In this document: one piece after another, positions 10,960 through 19,055 of the stretch
Layout: the number at the start of each line of letters is the position of its first letter
How positions within the stretch are numbered: the first letter of the stretch is position 1
Source: Gammaproteobacteria bacterium
Lineage (GTDB): Bacteria > Pseudomonadota > Gammaproteobacteria > Ga0077536
Direction of reading: 5' to 3'
Length of the DNA: 32,693 bases
Assembly: GCA_009692265.1 (NCBI GenBank)
Contig: SHZM01000001.1
Coordinates: 83,363-116,055, forward strand
Notes under the pieces: generated by a model
Told to the model about the DNA's origin: nothing
What the model saw: the letters and a program-made list of their open reading frames with translations, nothing else
Database searches by the model: none
Program-made: the position numbers and the translations under genes

Positions 10960-12135
10960 TTAAGAGGTCGGGAAACTCGCGCGCAGGTATTCCTGCGCCG
11001 CCGCGACTCCACTGCCTGGCACCACGTTAATCCCGCAATCGCGCAAGACCATCTCCGTACCCGCGATGGCGCTGACCACCATCAACTCGTTGAGATCGCC
11101 CAGGTGACCAATCCGAAATACCTTGCCGGCAAGCTGCGCAAGTCCGCTACCTAGGGACAGGTTATAACGCTGATACGCGTGGGCCACGAGCTTTCCGCTA
11201 TCGATCCCTTCGGGCACACAAATCGTCGACACCGTACTTGAATACCATTTTGGATCCTTGGCGCACAGCTTGAGTTCCCATGCCGCGACCGCGCGGCGCA
11301 CAGCTTCGCCGAAACGGTGATGCCGGGCGTACACATTGGGTAGGCCCTCCTCAAACAAGAGGTTCAGCGATTCGCGCAGACCGTGAATCAGTGTCATTGC
11401 CGGTGTGTAGGGAAACCAGCCACCTTCGTTCATTCGCAGCATGTCGCCGAAATCAAAATATGCGCGCCGCAGCTGCGCGGTTTTCGACGACTCCAAGGCT
11501 TTTTGGCTTACCCCGACGATGCCGAGACCGGTCGGCAACATGAAGCCCTTTTGCGAGCCCGCGACCGCCAAATCAACTCCCCAGGCGTCCATTTTGAACT
11601 CTATGCAACCAATCGAACTCACGCCATCGACACAGAGCAAGGCTGGGTGTTTAAGATCATCGAGGATCTTCCGCACGCCGTGGATATCACTGGTCACGCC
11701 GGTCGCTGTTTCGTTATGAGTTGCGAGCACCGCCTTGATCGCGTGTTGCTTATCGGCGGTGAGGATCTCGCGGTAATGCTCCAGCGGCACCCCAGTACCC
11801 CATTCGCATTCGACCACTTGCACGTCTAATCCGAGTCGGCGGCACAGCTCAGCCCATAGATGACTGAATTGACCGATCCGAGCTTGTAACACGCGATCAC
11901 CCGGCGACAAGGTATTGGTCAACGCTGCTTCCCAGCCACCGGTACCGGATGACGAGAAAATAAGGACCTTACCGGTGGTGGTGCCAAAGACTCTCTTGAG
12001 ATCTTCGAACAATGGTAGGACAGACGCCGGATAATCGACCCGACGATGATCTTCGAGCGGCACATCCATCGCGCGGCGCACGCGTTCAGGCATGTTCGTC
12101 GGACCAGGGATAAACAGAAAATTGCGGCCAGGCAT
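10960..12135 (-). CDS. Class V aminotransferase, serine-glyoxylate / alanine-glyoxylate aminotransferase
   Basis: PLP enzyme of 391 residues that transfers the amino group of serine (or alanine) to glyoxylate, giving glycine and hydroxypyruvate (or pyruvate). The N-terminus FLFIPGPTNMPERVRRAM is typical of the SgaA/AGXT group. The cofactor-binding glycine turn is FSSSGTGGWEAALTN, and the PLP aspartate and Schiff-base lysine are in LLCVDGVSSIGCIEF and VAGSQKGFMLP. GGAGA-like sequence about seven bases before the ATG at 12135 supports the start. In methylotrophs this enzyme runs the serine cycle, but other serine-cycle genes are not next to it, so a role in photorespiratory-type glyoxylate disposal or glycine supply is equally possible. 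Confidence 0.9.
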   Translation of the reverse strand: MPGRNFLFIPGPTNMPERVRRAMDVPLEDHRRVDYPASVLPLFEDLKRVFGTTTGKVLIFSSSGTGGWEAALTNTLSPGDRVLQARIGQFSHLWAELCRRLGLDVQVVECEWGTGVPLEHYREILTADKQHAIKAVLATHNETATGVTSDIHGVRKILDDLKHPALLCVDGVSSIGCIEFKMDAWGVDLAVAGSQKGFMLPTGLGIVGVSQKALESSKTAQLRRAYFDFGDMLRMNEGGWFPYTPAMTLIHGLRESLNLLFEEGLPNVYARHHRFGEAVRRAVAAWELKLCAKDPKWYSSTVSTICVPEGIDSGKLVAHAYQRYNLSLGSGLAQLAGKVFRIGHLGDLNELMVVSAIAGTEMVLRDCGINVVPGSGVAAAQEYLRASFPTS

Positions 12136-12405
12136 CGTGATTCTCCGGAGTAGCGTTTTCCCGGAAATCGATCTCTGCCAGTATCAGACGGCTTCCAGTC
12201 GGAAAGAATTGAGTCAAAAGGAGCGGCGGGAAAAGGCCCGCGTGTGGCGACTCTTCGGTACCCTAGTGGAAAATCTTCGCCGCCCACAGCGGATTACTCA
12301 CCAGAGTCGCGGCCGGGACTCTACACGCTCGACGGCGGGTTGCAAAGAATTTTCGTGCGCCGCCGCGCTAGGTCCCGTGGTAGCGCACAGCGAAGAACTC
12401 TATTG

Positions 12406-15113
12406 TCACGCCGCCTCTTTTTCCGGTTCCTCCACGATGATTATTTCGCCGCTGTCGCCGTTGACGGTGATTACGGAGCCGTCCGCGATCAGTTGGATCG
12501 CATTGCGCAGCTGCACGGCCGGCAAGCCATACTCACGCGACAAGCACGCGCCGTGCGCCAGCATGCCGCCCGTTTCCAACACCAGTCCCTTAATTAAGGG
12601 GAAGACAGGCATCCAGCCGGGATCGGTGCTGTTGCAGATCAGAATGTCGTCTTTCTCGACCCGTCCAATTTCCTTCATGCTCCGCACGACCCGCGCGCGC
12701 CCTGTCACTTCGCCACGACTGGTACCCACCCCGCGTAGCGCTCCGTCGACCAGCGTGATCTGGTCGCTGTTGTTGTCGAGGTTCAACGTCATACCAGCCT
12801 GTAGGTAAGTAGGTGCGTGTTCCAGTCGTGCATTACGTCGCTCGAACACGCGTCGCCGCGCTTCGATCTTGGCGCGACACAGCGCCTGCGACGCATGTCC
12901 ATCGAACAATGCGTAAAGTTCGTGTTTCGCGAGGAAAAAAAAGTCGTCAAGGTTGGCGACCAAGCCGCGTTGGTGCACACGGCGCCCGATCTCGGAGAAC
13001 ACATGCTTTTTCTGCAAGGTCATGCGATCGAGAAAATGCCGCTCGTCGTCGCGGAACTTCAAGAATCGAAGGATGTAATTCAGCACCATCTTGAATATTT
13101 CCGCTTTGACTCCACCCAAGGGTTGCGCGCTTAGATTCTGCATTACCTCGTCGGTGGCCGCTTTGCGGCGCGCAAGCAGCCTGGCTTCAAGGTTCTCCGG
13201 TCGGTTCGCTTCTCCCGCATTCTGCAGGGCACGGAAGGCAAGGTAGTCAATCTGTGGATCTTCCACGCGACGTTTGTAGTAGATATCGCGGTCCTGATGG
13301 CCACGGTGACTGTGCGCGGTGAGAAACGCGGCGTATTTCGTCAAAAACGCGCGGCCTTCCTCGAACTCCTTTAGCGCCGCGAAGAACTCCGCATCGCGGT
13401 GTTCGTTCAGGCAGGCCGATAGACGTTTGGAGTGCGTGATGATATCCGCCAGCTTCCAGAGATCATTGGTTTCCGTGACTAGCGCAGTGTCGGGGAGCCC
13501 CGCAATCAGATCTTGAAACAGATTAGGCGAGCTGCCGTCGTACCATTTCGTGAGTAGTACATTCAACAAACCAAGCGCACCAGGCGCGATCCACGAGAAT
13601 CCGGGCCATAAAGTTTCAAAAAAATCGGCGACCATTTGGCTGCTCTTATCGCATTGTCGCTTCAGCGCCGCGTCGGACAGCCGCCGTAGTTGCTCATCGC
13701 TGGGTCCGTTCGCTTCTTCGATCTTTCCGTCGATCCACGCATAGGTGTTATGAAACCAGCCATACAGGCCATGCTTGGGCTCCATTACATGCAAGCGTAT
13801 CCACATGCGCGCGACATCGATCAAGCTGGTTTCGTCACGGGCGTAGTCGGCCTGCCAGGCCGGGGGAATATTGGTGAGATCACGCAAAGCCGCCGGCCAC
13901 ATTAGCTTCTGCCAGATTTTTTCCGCGTCCGCGTTGAAATACCAGGTCGCGCGTCGGTATTTAAACCAACGGACATTGGTAATTTCGTCGAAGCCGTAGA
14001 GCTTCGCGAAATAGGTCCAGTTCACTTCGCACTCCCATGCCCGCAGCGACGAGAACAACGGAGTAATGCCGCCGGTCAAGAACTGTTCGCACCAGATGTG
14101 GGTCCACACGGTATTCTCGTCTTCAGGTGCGGTGTGCCAGGCATCGACATCTTCATCCCACGTAAACTCGACACCAGTGATCGGACGCGATTGCAGTAAA
14201 TAAAGCTGATCCCCGGCTAACGCCCATTCGATGTCTTGCGGAAATCCTTCGTAGAAAGTCATGACCTCGCGACCGAGTTCGGCAAGGGCCATGGCTTTGG
14301 GCGCGGACAAGGACAGTGCTTCGCGTAGGCTGTGTGGGACGGTCGACGTGATCGTGCCGATCCCGTTCGGTGCGCGGATGACTTGAACTTCTTTGTCGCC
14401 CACGGTTTGCTGTTTGATATCCAAGGTCTCCAGTGCGACGACATACTGGTCCGGAGTCAAAATGCCAGAGACGATCCCCTCACCCAGCCCCCAACTGGCG
14501 TTAATCACAATCTCGTCCGTGCGTGAGCTCATTGGGTTGGCGGTGAACATCACTCCCGAGACTTCCGCCGCGACCATCTGTTGGATGATCACCGCGATAT
14601 GCGAGGTGACATGGTCGAATCCACCACGGTGTCGATAAGCGGTCGCACGCGCCGTCCACATCGAGGCCCAACAGCGGCGAATGGCGTCGACAACGGCGTC
14701 GAAGCCTTGGATATCGAGATAGGTATCGTGGAGTCCCGCAAAAGACGCTTCGGCGAGATCCTCGGCGGTACCAGACGAACGTACCGCGACGAAAGCATCA
14801 CCGAGAGCCGCATAAGCCTGCGCGATTTGCGCCGCGAGCGCCGGCGGTAACGGGTAGGAGACAATGAGCGCCCGGATTTTTTCGCTGACCTCATCAAGCG
14901 CGACTGCGTTGTCGTAATCAAGTCTCGCTAAGCACGCGCGAATTTTTTCATCTATCCCGTGCGCCGCGAAAAACGCGACCTGAGCCTCGGTCGATACGGT
15001 GAATCCTGGCGGAACTCGAAATCCAGCTTGCGTGAGTCGGCCCAGACTCGCGGACTTACCCCCCCCACTAACGTGGAATCGGTTGCCCGCGCATCGTTAA
15101 ACGGAATAATCAA
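12406..15113 (-). CDS. PEP-utilising enzyme of rifampicin phosphotransferase-like architecture, frameshifted at a G8 tract
   Basis: Restored length is about 901 residues. An N-terminal ATP-grasp domain (pyruvate phosphate dikinase/PEP synthase type) includes LVGGKSASLGRLTQAGF, VAVRSSGTAEDLAEASFAG and VVDAIRRCWASMWTARA. A long middle region follows, then a C-terminal swivelling domain with the phosphohistidine in TGGMLAHGACLSREYGLPAV near residue 853. There is no PEP-binding TIM barrel, so the layout is that of rifampicin phosphotransferase, not PEP synthase; the acceptor is unknown. Translation should begin at the TTG at 15113, eight or so bases after AGAGG. The conserved VGGK is written with eight Gs (15059-15066), where six would keep the frame; as given, the upstream frame stops about 70 codons in. 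The intact downstream part runs to 12406, with its first ATG at 14661. Confidence 0.8.
15059..15066 (-). repeat. G8 homopolymer tract at the frameshift point
   Basis: Eight consecutive Cs on the plus strand (Gs on the coding strand) sit at codons 16-18 of the PEP-utilising enzyme. Six Gs give the canonical VGGK motif in frame; nine give VGGGK. This is either an indel error, a disabling mutation or a slippage-prone switch. Confidence 0.9.
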
Positions 15114-15282
15114 GGTGGTTCGCCTCTTGTAGTCAGGAACAGACCCATAGCTAAAGCGCGCGTTCGACGTCCGGCTGGTGAGCGCTAGGAATCTTCTGAC
15201 CTAGACGGTCTAATTAATTCGCGCGGCTTTGTGTCCAGACGTCGCCGAGCCCGAGTATAAAATCAACGCGCGATTAAATTCA

Positions 15283-16218
15283 TCACTCTCGTGCTGGTTG
15301 CACTGCACACAACCCGGTCAGCGACCCGCGCGCTAGTGTCGTAACCCGCCGCAAATCCCGGCGGTACTTCGTATCGGCAAACGGTCGACCTCGGTGCATG
15401 GTGGCGAGGTTATCCCAGATCACGAGATCCTCGGCTCGCCAATGATGACGATAAACGTACTGCCGCTGGGTGGCATGTTCAATCAACTCCTGTAACAGCA
15501 ACCGGCCTTCCGGCACTGGCCACTCGACGATGCGTGAGGCGTGCGAAGCAAGATACAGCGCGCGACGGCCGGTCACGGGATTGGTTCGGACCAGCGGTTG
15601 AATCACGCCTTTAAGCTTTTCGGCCTCCTCAGGCGCGAATTCAAACCCTAACACCTGTCGCGAATGGGCGATCGAGTGATGGGCGCGTAGCGACTCAATG
15701 GTTTCCTTAAGTTCAGGCGAGAGATCGTCGTAGGCCGCACGCATGTCCGCGAACTCGGTATCCGCCGCAACCGGCGGGATCGCACGGGCTGAGAGCAGCG
15801 AATAGCGACCCGAGGGTTCGACGAACGACGCATCGGTATGCCACAGTCGGTTAGCGAGGCCGTAATGGCGACGACGGTCATCCGCCGCTAGCAATTCACC
15901 GTTTTCATCGAGATTGGAGATATCCGCGAGCGCTTCATTCCCGAAGCGGTTCCCACCGAGCGCGGCGGCACCGGTTTTCGCGTGCAGCGCACCATCGAAG
16001 CGCTCGGCGAAGGCCAGTTGTTCGTCATCGGTGAACGGCTGATCGCGGAACACAAGTACTCCGTATTGATGCATCCCAGCACGAATTGCCTCCAGCAGCG
16101 CGGGTGACTCGGTAGTACGTAGGTCGACCGGGCTGACTTCGGCAGCGAACAGGGGGTGTAGTGGTCGGAAGCTCAGATCCATAACGGACTCGGCAAGTGT
16201 GGAGCTGTTTGTAATCAT
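15283..16218 (-). CDS. TfdA/TauD family Fe(II)/2-oxoglutarate-dependent dioxygenase
   Basis: Predicted oxygenase that couples decarboxylation of 2-oxoglutarate to hydroxylation of a substrate such as taurine, an aryloxyalkanoate or an alkyl sulfate. The 2-His-1-Asp iron site is visible as WHTDASF and IWDNLATMHRGRPF, and the 2-oxoglutarate-binding arginine lies in RRDLRRVTTL near the C-terminus. The overall sequence leans to the TfdA (2,4-D dioxygenase) side of the family. From the ATG at 16218 the protein has 311 residues, a normal length; ATGs at 16299 and 16182 are alternatives. The gene is divergent, with 93 bases between starts, from the broken glyoxalase-fold gene, so both probably shared a control region. 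Substrate is unknown. Confidence 0.9.
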   Translation of the reverse strand: MITNSSTLAESVMDLSFRPLHPLFAAEVSPVDLRTTESPALLEAIRAGMHQYGVLVFRDQPFTDDEQLAFAERFDGALHAKTGAAALGGNRFGNEALADISNLDENGELLAADDRRRHYGLANRLWHTDASFVEPSGRYSLLSARAIPPVAADTEFADMRAAYDDLSPELKETIESLRAHHSIAHSRQVLGFEFAPEEAEKLKGVIQPLVRTNPVTGRRALYLASHASRIVEWPVPEGRLLLQELIEHATQRQYVYRHHWRAEDLVIWDNLATMHRGRPFADTKYRRDLRRVTTLARGSLTGLCAVQPARE

Positions 16219-16311
16219 AGACGCTCGTTCGAGCGGCTGAAAGAAGCGATGATCTGGGGCGCGTCTACCGGCGGACTTCCGTTGCACCGAGCAAAACAAA
16301 CGGGACTAAAC

Positions 16312-16764
16312 ATGATCGAAATCAATGGCGTCGCGCATGTCATTTTGAGTGTCAGTCGTTGGTCGCAATGTCGTCCTTTTTACGAGCAGCTGTTGACCTT
16401 TCTCGGTCTGACTCAAACTTTTGCGGGCGAAGACATGATTTATTTTATTGGCGGACGCACGGCCGTGGGTATTAGCAAATGTGACCCCGCCTTCGAAAAC
16501 CAACGCTTCGTGCAGAACAGCGTGGGCCTTCACCACGTCAGTTTTCGTGCGCGTAGTCGCGAGGATGTCGATGCCTTACATACCTATCTACTAGAGATCG
16601 ACGCCCGGATCGTACATAGGCCCGAGAATGGACCCTGGGCTCCAGGCTAGTACTCCGTGCTTTTTGAAGATCCGATCGGCACGCGATTAGAATTTAATTT
16701 CGTACCGGGCAAGGGCTTGCTCGCGGAGAATGCCAGGTTCAACCCGGCCGACCATTACCATTAG
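16312..16764 (+). pseudogene. VOC (glyoxalase/dioxygenase fold) family protein with in-frame TAG
   Basis: A vicinal-oxygen-chelate family protein of about 150 residues, interrupted by a TAG codon at 16648-16650 (codon 113). Before it the sequence reads INGVAHVILSVSRWSQCRPFYEQLL and GLHHVSFRARSREDVDALH, the two halves of the VOC fold. After the TAG the same frame continues YSVLFEDPIGTRLEFNFVPG to a natural stop at 16764. Related proteins usually have a tyrosine where the TAG lies (PGYYSVLFEDP), so a TAC or TAT to TAG change is likely. The ATG at 16312 has GGGA upstream. Either the gene is newly inactivated, or the base is a sequence error, or the amber codon is read through; the first two are more likely. 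Confidence 0.82.
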
Positions 16765-16787
16765 TACGATCTAGAAAGTCTTCACCC

Positions 16788-17750
16788 TCATCGCTCGCGT
16801 AATTGAGTGCTCAACCACGCTTCAAGATCGCGAGCGCCTTGTTTGGCGATGGCGGTGTTCGGGGTTAAGGCATCGAAACCATGCGGTGCCCCGGGATACA
16901 CGTGCAGCTCGGTCGGCACGCCGGCATGCCGCAGGCGGGTGGCGTAATCAATGTCTTCGTCGGAAAAGCCGTCCAACGCACCAACGCAAATAAAGGTCGG
17001 CGGGAGTCCCTCCAGGTTAGTCGCGCGTGCAGCAGCCGCGTAAACGGGCACCGCCGCATCGCCAAGATCGCGCAGATAACAATCCCAACCAAAACGGTTG
17101 GCCTGGGGTGGCCACACGGGATCGTTCCATTGGCTTGAGAAAGTGATTTGCCGATCGTCGATCATCGGATAGATCAGCGCCTGGAAAGCGATTGGAAGCT
17201 CGGCGCGGTCACGCGCCAATAACGCCAGCCCCGCCGCCAGGCCGGCGCCCGCACTCGAACCCCCGATGCCAATGCGCGCAGCATCGATATTCAACGACTC
17301 CGCGTTTTGATACAGCCAGCGCAACCCCGCGTAGCAATCTTCTAAGGGCTGCGGGTAGGGTGCTTCTGGCGCGAGCGCGTAGTCCACCGAAACTCCAGCG
17401 CAATCAAGCCGCGGGCACCAGCGATCAAAGCGCGGATCGTCGATGCGATTAGTCCCCAACACGAGCCCACCGCCGTGCATCCAATAAATACACGGCAACT
17501 TGCCGCTTGCCGCCTTGGCGCGGTGGACTCGCACCTGCACTGGCGGCCGCTCTGGTACCACATGGTCGACTCGCTCGACGAGATCAGACAATGCAACCGG
17601 CGGCAACGCCGCGCGCGCTGCACGAATACGTGGCAGAGTCGCATGCGAGAGCGTATCGAAGCGAAAATTCAACGCGGCTAGGGCCTGCATGATTTCAAGA
17701 TCGAGCAATGGCGAGATGTCGCGCGGCTTGTGCATGGCTGGCTGTAACAT
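16788..17750 (-). CDS. Alpha/beta hydrolase, HSL-family (family IV) esterase/lipase
   Basis: Carboxylester hydrolase of the hormone-sensitive-lipase group. The oxyanion-hole motif is YWMHGGGLVLGTN, the nucleophile elbow is GGSSAGAGLAAGLAL (GxSxG form), and the remaining catalytic residues fit ALDGFSDEDIDYA (Asp) and YPGAPHGFDAL (His). YALAPEAPYP is also typical. From the ATG at 17750 it has 320 residues, the usual size; the open frame extends to 17867 but the extra 39 residues are low-complexity and unlike the family. No good ribosome-binding site is seen at 17750 or at the next ATG (17735). It converges on the broken VOC gene. A substrate such as short-chain esters or lactones is plausible but not shown. 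Confidence 0.9.
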   Translation of the reverse strand: MLQPAMHKPRDISPLLDLEIMQALAALNFRFDTLSHATLPRIRAARAALPPVALSDLVERVDHVVPERPPVQVRVHRAKAASGKLPCIYWMHGGGLVLGTNRIDDPRFDRWCPRLDCAGVSVDYALAPEAPYPQPLEDCYAGLRWLYQNAESLNIDAARIGIGGSSAGAGLAAGLALLARDRAELPIAFQALIYPMIDDRQITFSSQWNDPVWPPQANRFGWDCYLRDLGDAAVPVYAAAARATNLEGLPPTFICVGALDGFSDEDIDYATRLRHAGVPTELHVYPGAPHGFDALTPNTAIAKQGARDLEAWLSTQLRER

Positions 17751-17837
17751 AAAAGGGAACGTGGGCGACCGCAAGATGGGACTACATGGTCGCTGCCTTC
17801 CTTGCCGCGAAGACGAAGCCGTCAGCAACGGCTGATT

Positions 17838-17862
17838 TGTTCTCGGAAATTTTCCGAGAACA
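17838..17862. promoter_or_regulatory. Perfect 25-base palindrome, possible operator
   Basis: TGTTCTCGGAAA, one T, then its exact inverse TTTCCGAGAACA. The centre spacing of one base makes a hairpin terminator less likely than a dimeric-repressor site. It lies 88 bases upstream of the esterase start (17750). No known regulator matches it with certainty. CGAGAACA recurs at 17974-17981 as a half-site. Confidence 0.45.
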
Positions 17863-17887
17863 TTCAACGACAGCGCCGCGTAGGTGT

Positions 17888-17969
17888 TTCCCCCCTTTGG
17901 GAAAGGGGGGATTTGCGGTGCGCCGTACTAAGATAAATCCCCCTCGGTCCCCCTTTTTCCAAGGGGGAA
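17888..17969. repeat. MITE-like or REP-like block of nested G/C-run hairpins
   Basis: CCCCCCTTT-GGG-AAAGGGGGG (17890-17910) forms one hairpin and CCCCCTT-TTTCC-AAGGGGG (17949-17967) another. GGGGGATTT (17906-17914) is exactly inverted as AAATCCCCC (17935-17943), and both ends read TTCCCCC on their outer strands. Such G/C-run elements are dispersed in many proteobacterial and cyanobacterial genomes. It has no coding frame. It occupies the middle of the 356-base gap between the esterase and the thioredoxin-like gene; apart from it and the palindrome I see nothing else there. Confidence 0.6.
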
Positions 17970-18106
17970 GATGTCGAGAACAAATTTACCCTGGGCCGTC
18001 AGCCGACCTGGAACTCACCTGACTTCGACGAATTGAGATCCAACAGTGAACCGATCGAACCAGTACAGGGTCTGATTGCAAAGAATTCTACTCACTTAGG
18101 TCGGCC

Positions 18107-18655
18107 ATGAAATTATTCGTATGCCTTCTATTAGCCGCGCTGAGTCCCTCAATTGTCTTCGCCAACCCGGCGACGGATCTATTGCCCAGTGCCGAAGCGC
18201 CCGCGGCACCAGCGTTCCCCGTGACTTCGCCCGAGCGCTGGCTCAACAGCCCGCCGCTGACCTGGGGTGCCTTGCGTGGCAAAGTCGTGTTGGTCGATTT
18301 CTGGACGTTCGATTGCTGGAACTGTTTTCGCTCGTTTCCGTGGCTGACTGACCTTGAAACGCGTTTAGCACAGGAAGACCTCCAGGTAGTCGGTGTGCAT
18401 TCCCCCGAGTTCGATCACGAAAAAGTGACCCGCAGTATTGTCGAGAAGGCGCGCGAGTTCGGACTCACCCACCCGATCGTGATCGATAACGACATGCACA
18501 TCTGGCGCGCGTTTGAGAACCGCTACTGGCCCGCCTACTACTTGATTGATCGACAGGGTCGTGTTCGTGCGCGGTTTGTCGGCGAGACCCATGCGGGGGA
18601 TGCGCAGGCCACCGCGATCGAAGCGGCGATTCAGACGTTGTTGACGGAGGAGTAA
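18107..18655 (+). CDS. Exported thioredoxin-like (DipZ C-terminal/redoxin type) protein
   Basis: A 182-residue protein with an N-terminal signal peptide (KLFVCLLLAALSPSIVFA, likely cut after residue 20 or so), so it acts in the periplasm. The thioredoxin fold carries VVLVDFWTFDCWNCFRS, with the redox pair C-W-N-C near residue 67-70. The cis-proline region is in RYWPAYYLIDRQGRVRARFVG. The wording WTFDCWNC resembles the WTYSCINC found in the thioredoxin domain of DipZ and related proteins. It may reduce or exchange disulfides of exported proteins. No cytochrome c maturation genes or membrane electron donor are next to it. It stands alone, with large gaps on both sides. Confidence 0.85.
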   Translation: MKLFVCLLLAALSPSIVFANPATDLLPSAEAPAAPAFPVTSPERWLNSPPLTWGALRGKVVLVDFWTFDCWNCFRSFPWLTDLETRLAQEDLQVVGVHSPEFDHEKVTRSIVEKAREFGLTHPIVIDNDMHIWRAFENRYWPAYYLIDRQGRVRARFVGETHAGDAQATAIEAAIQTLLTEE

Positions 18656-18964
18656 GGAGAGCGGTTGGATTACAGCGGCCGGCTTGAATGGCGCTTACTT
18701 AGTCGTCGCTGAAAAGTCGCTTTTGAGATGGCCTGGCCACCAGCGAGCGAGGTGAGCGGGGCCGGCTGCGGAGAACGTCGACCGAGTGAGGCTGCCCAGG
18801 GCGCAAGGCTGACCGATAGCTAGCGGCGCCTTCCGGGCTGTGCCCACGTTCGCAATCGTTTGCAATTTTTAACTCGAACGGGCGGTAATTGAGTCACGCG
18901 GCGGCGGTGCCGTGCTAGGGTGGACCTAACGTTGTCTATCCACAGACGCATTAAGGAGCTAGGT
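18656..18964. other. Intergenic gap before the repeat-protein gene
   Basis: About 310 bases with no credible frame, RNA gene or strong hairpin. TGCTAGGGT near 18913-18921 could be an extended -10 box, but no -35 at the right distance was found. Confidence 0.3.
18953..18958 (+). promoter_or_regulatory. Strong Shine-Dalgarno site upstream of ATG 18965
   Basis: AAGGAG lies six bases before an ATG at 18965. That ATG opens MLHSQDTQRSKHLKC, in a frame one base out from the repeat protein that follows. The site argues that the true start of the repeat protein is here and that an indel separates it from the rest. Confidence 0.65.
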
Positions 18965-19055
18965 ATGTTGCACTCCCAAGACACTCAGCGCTCAAAGCAT
19001 CTTAAGTGCTCGCACCGATCACCTCCGGCAAGCGGCGGGCCTATTCGCTTGTGCT

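Noticed and set aside
12092..12808. Plus-strand open frame of 238 codons
   Set aside because: It overlaps the starts and ends of two well-supported minus-strand genes and has low-complexity Ser/Arg-rich content.
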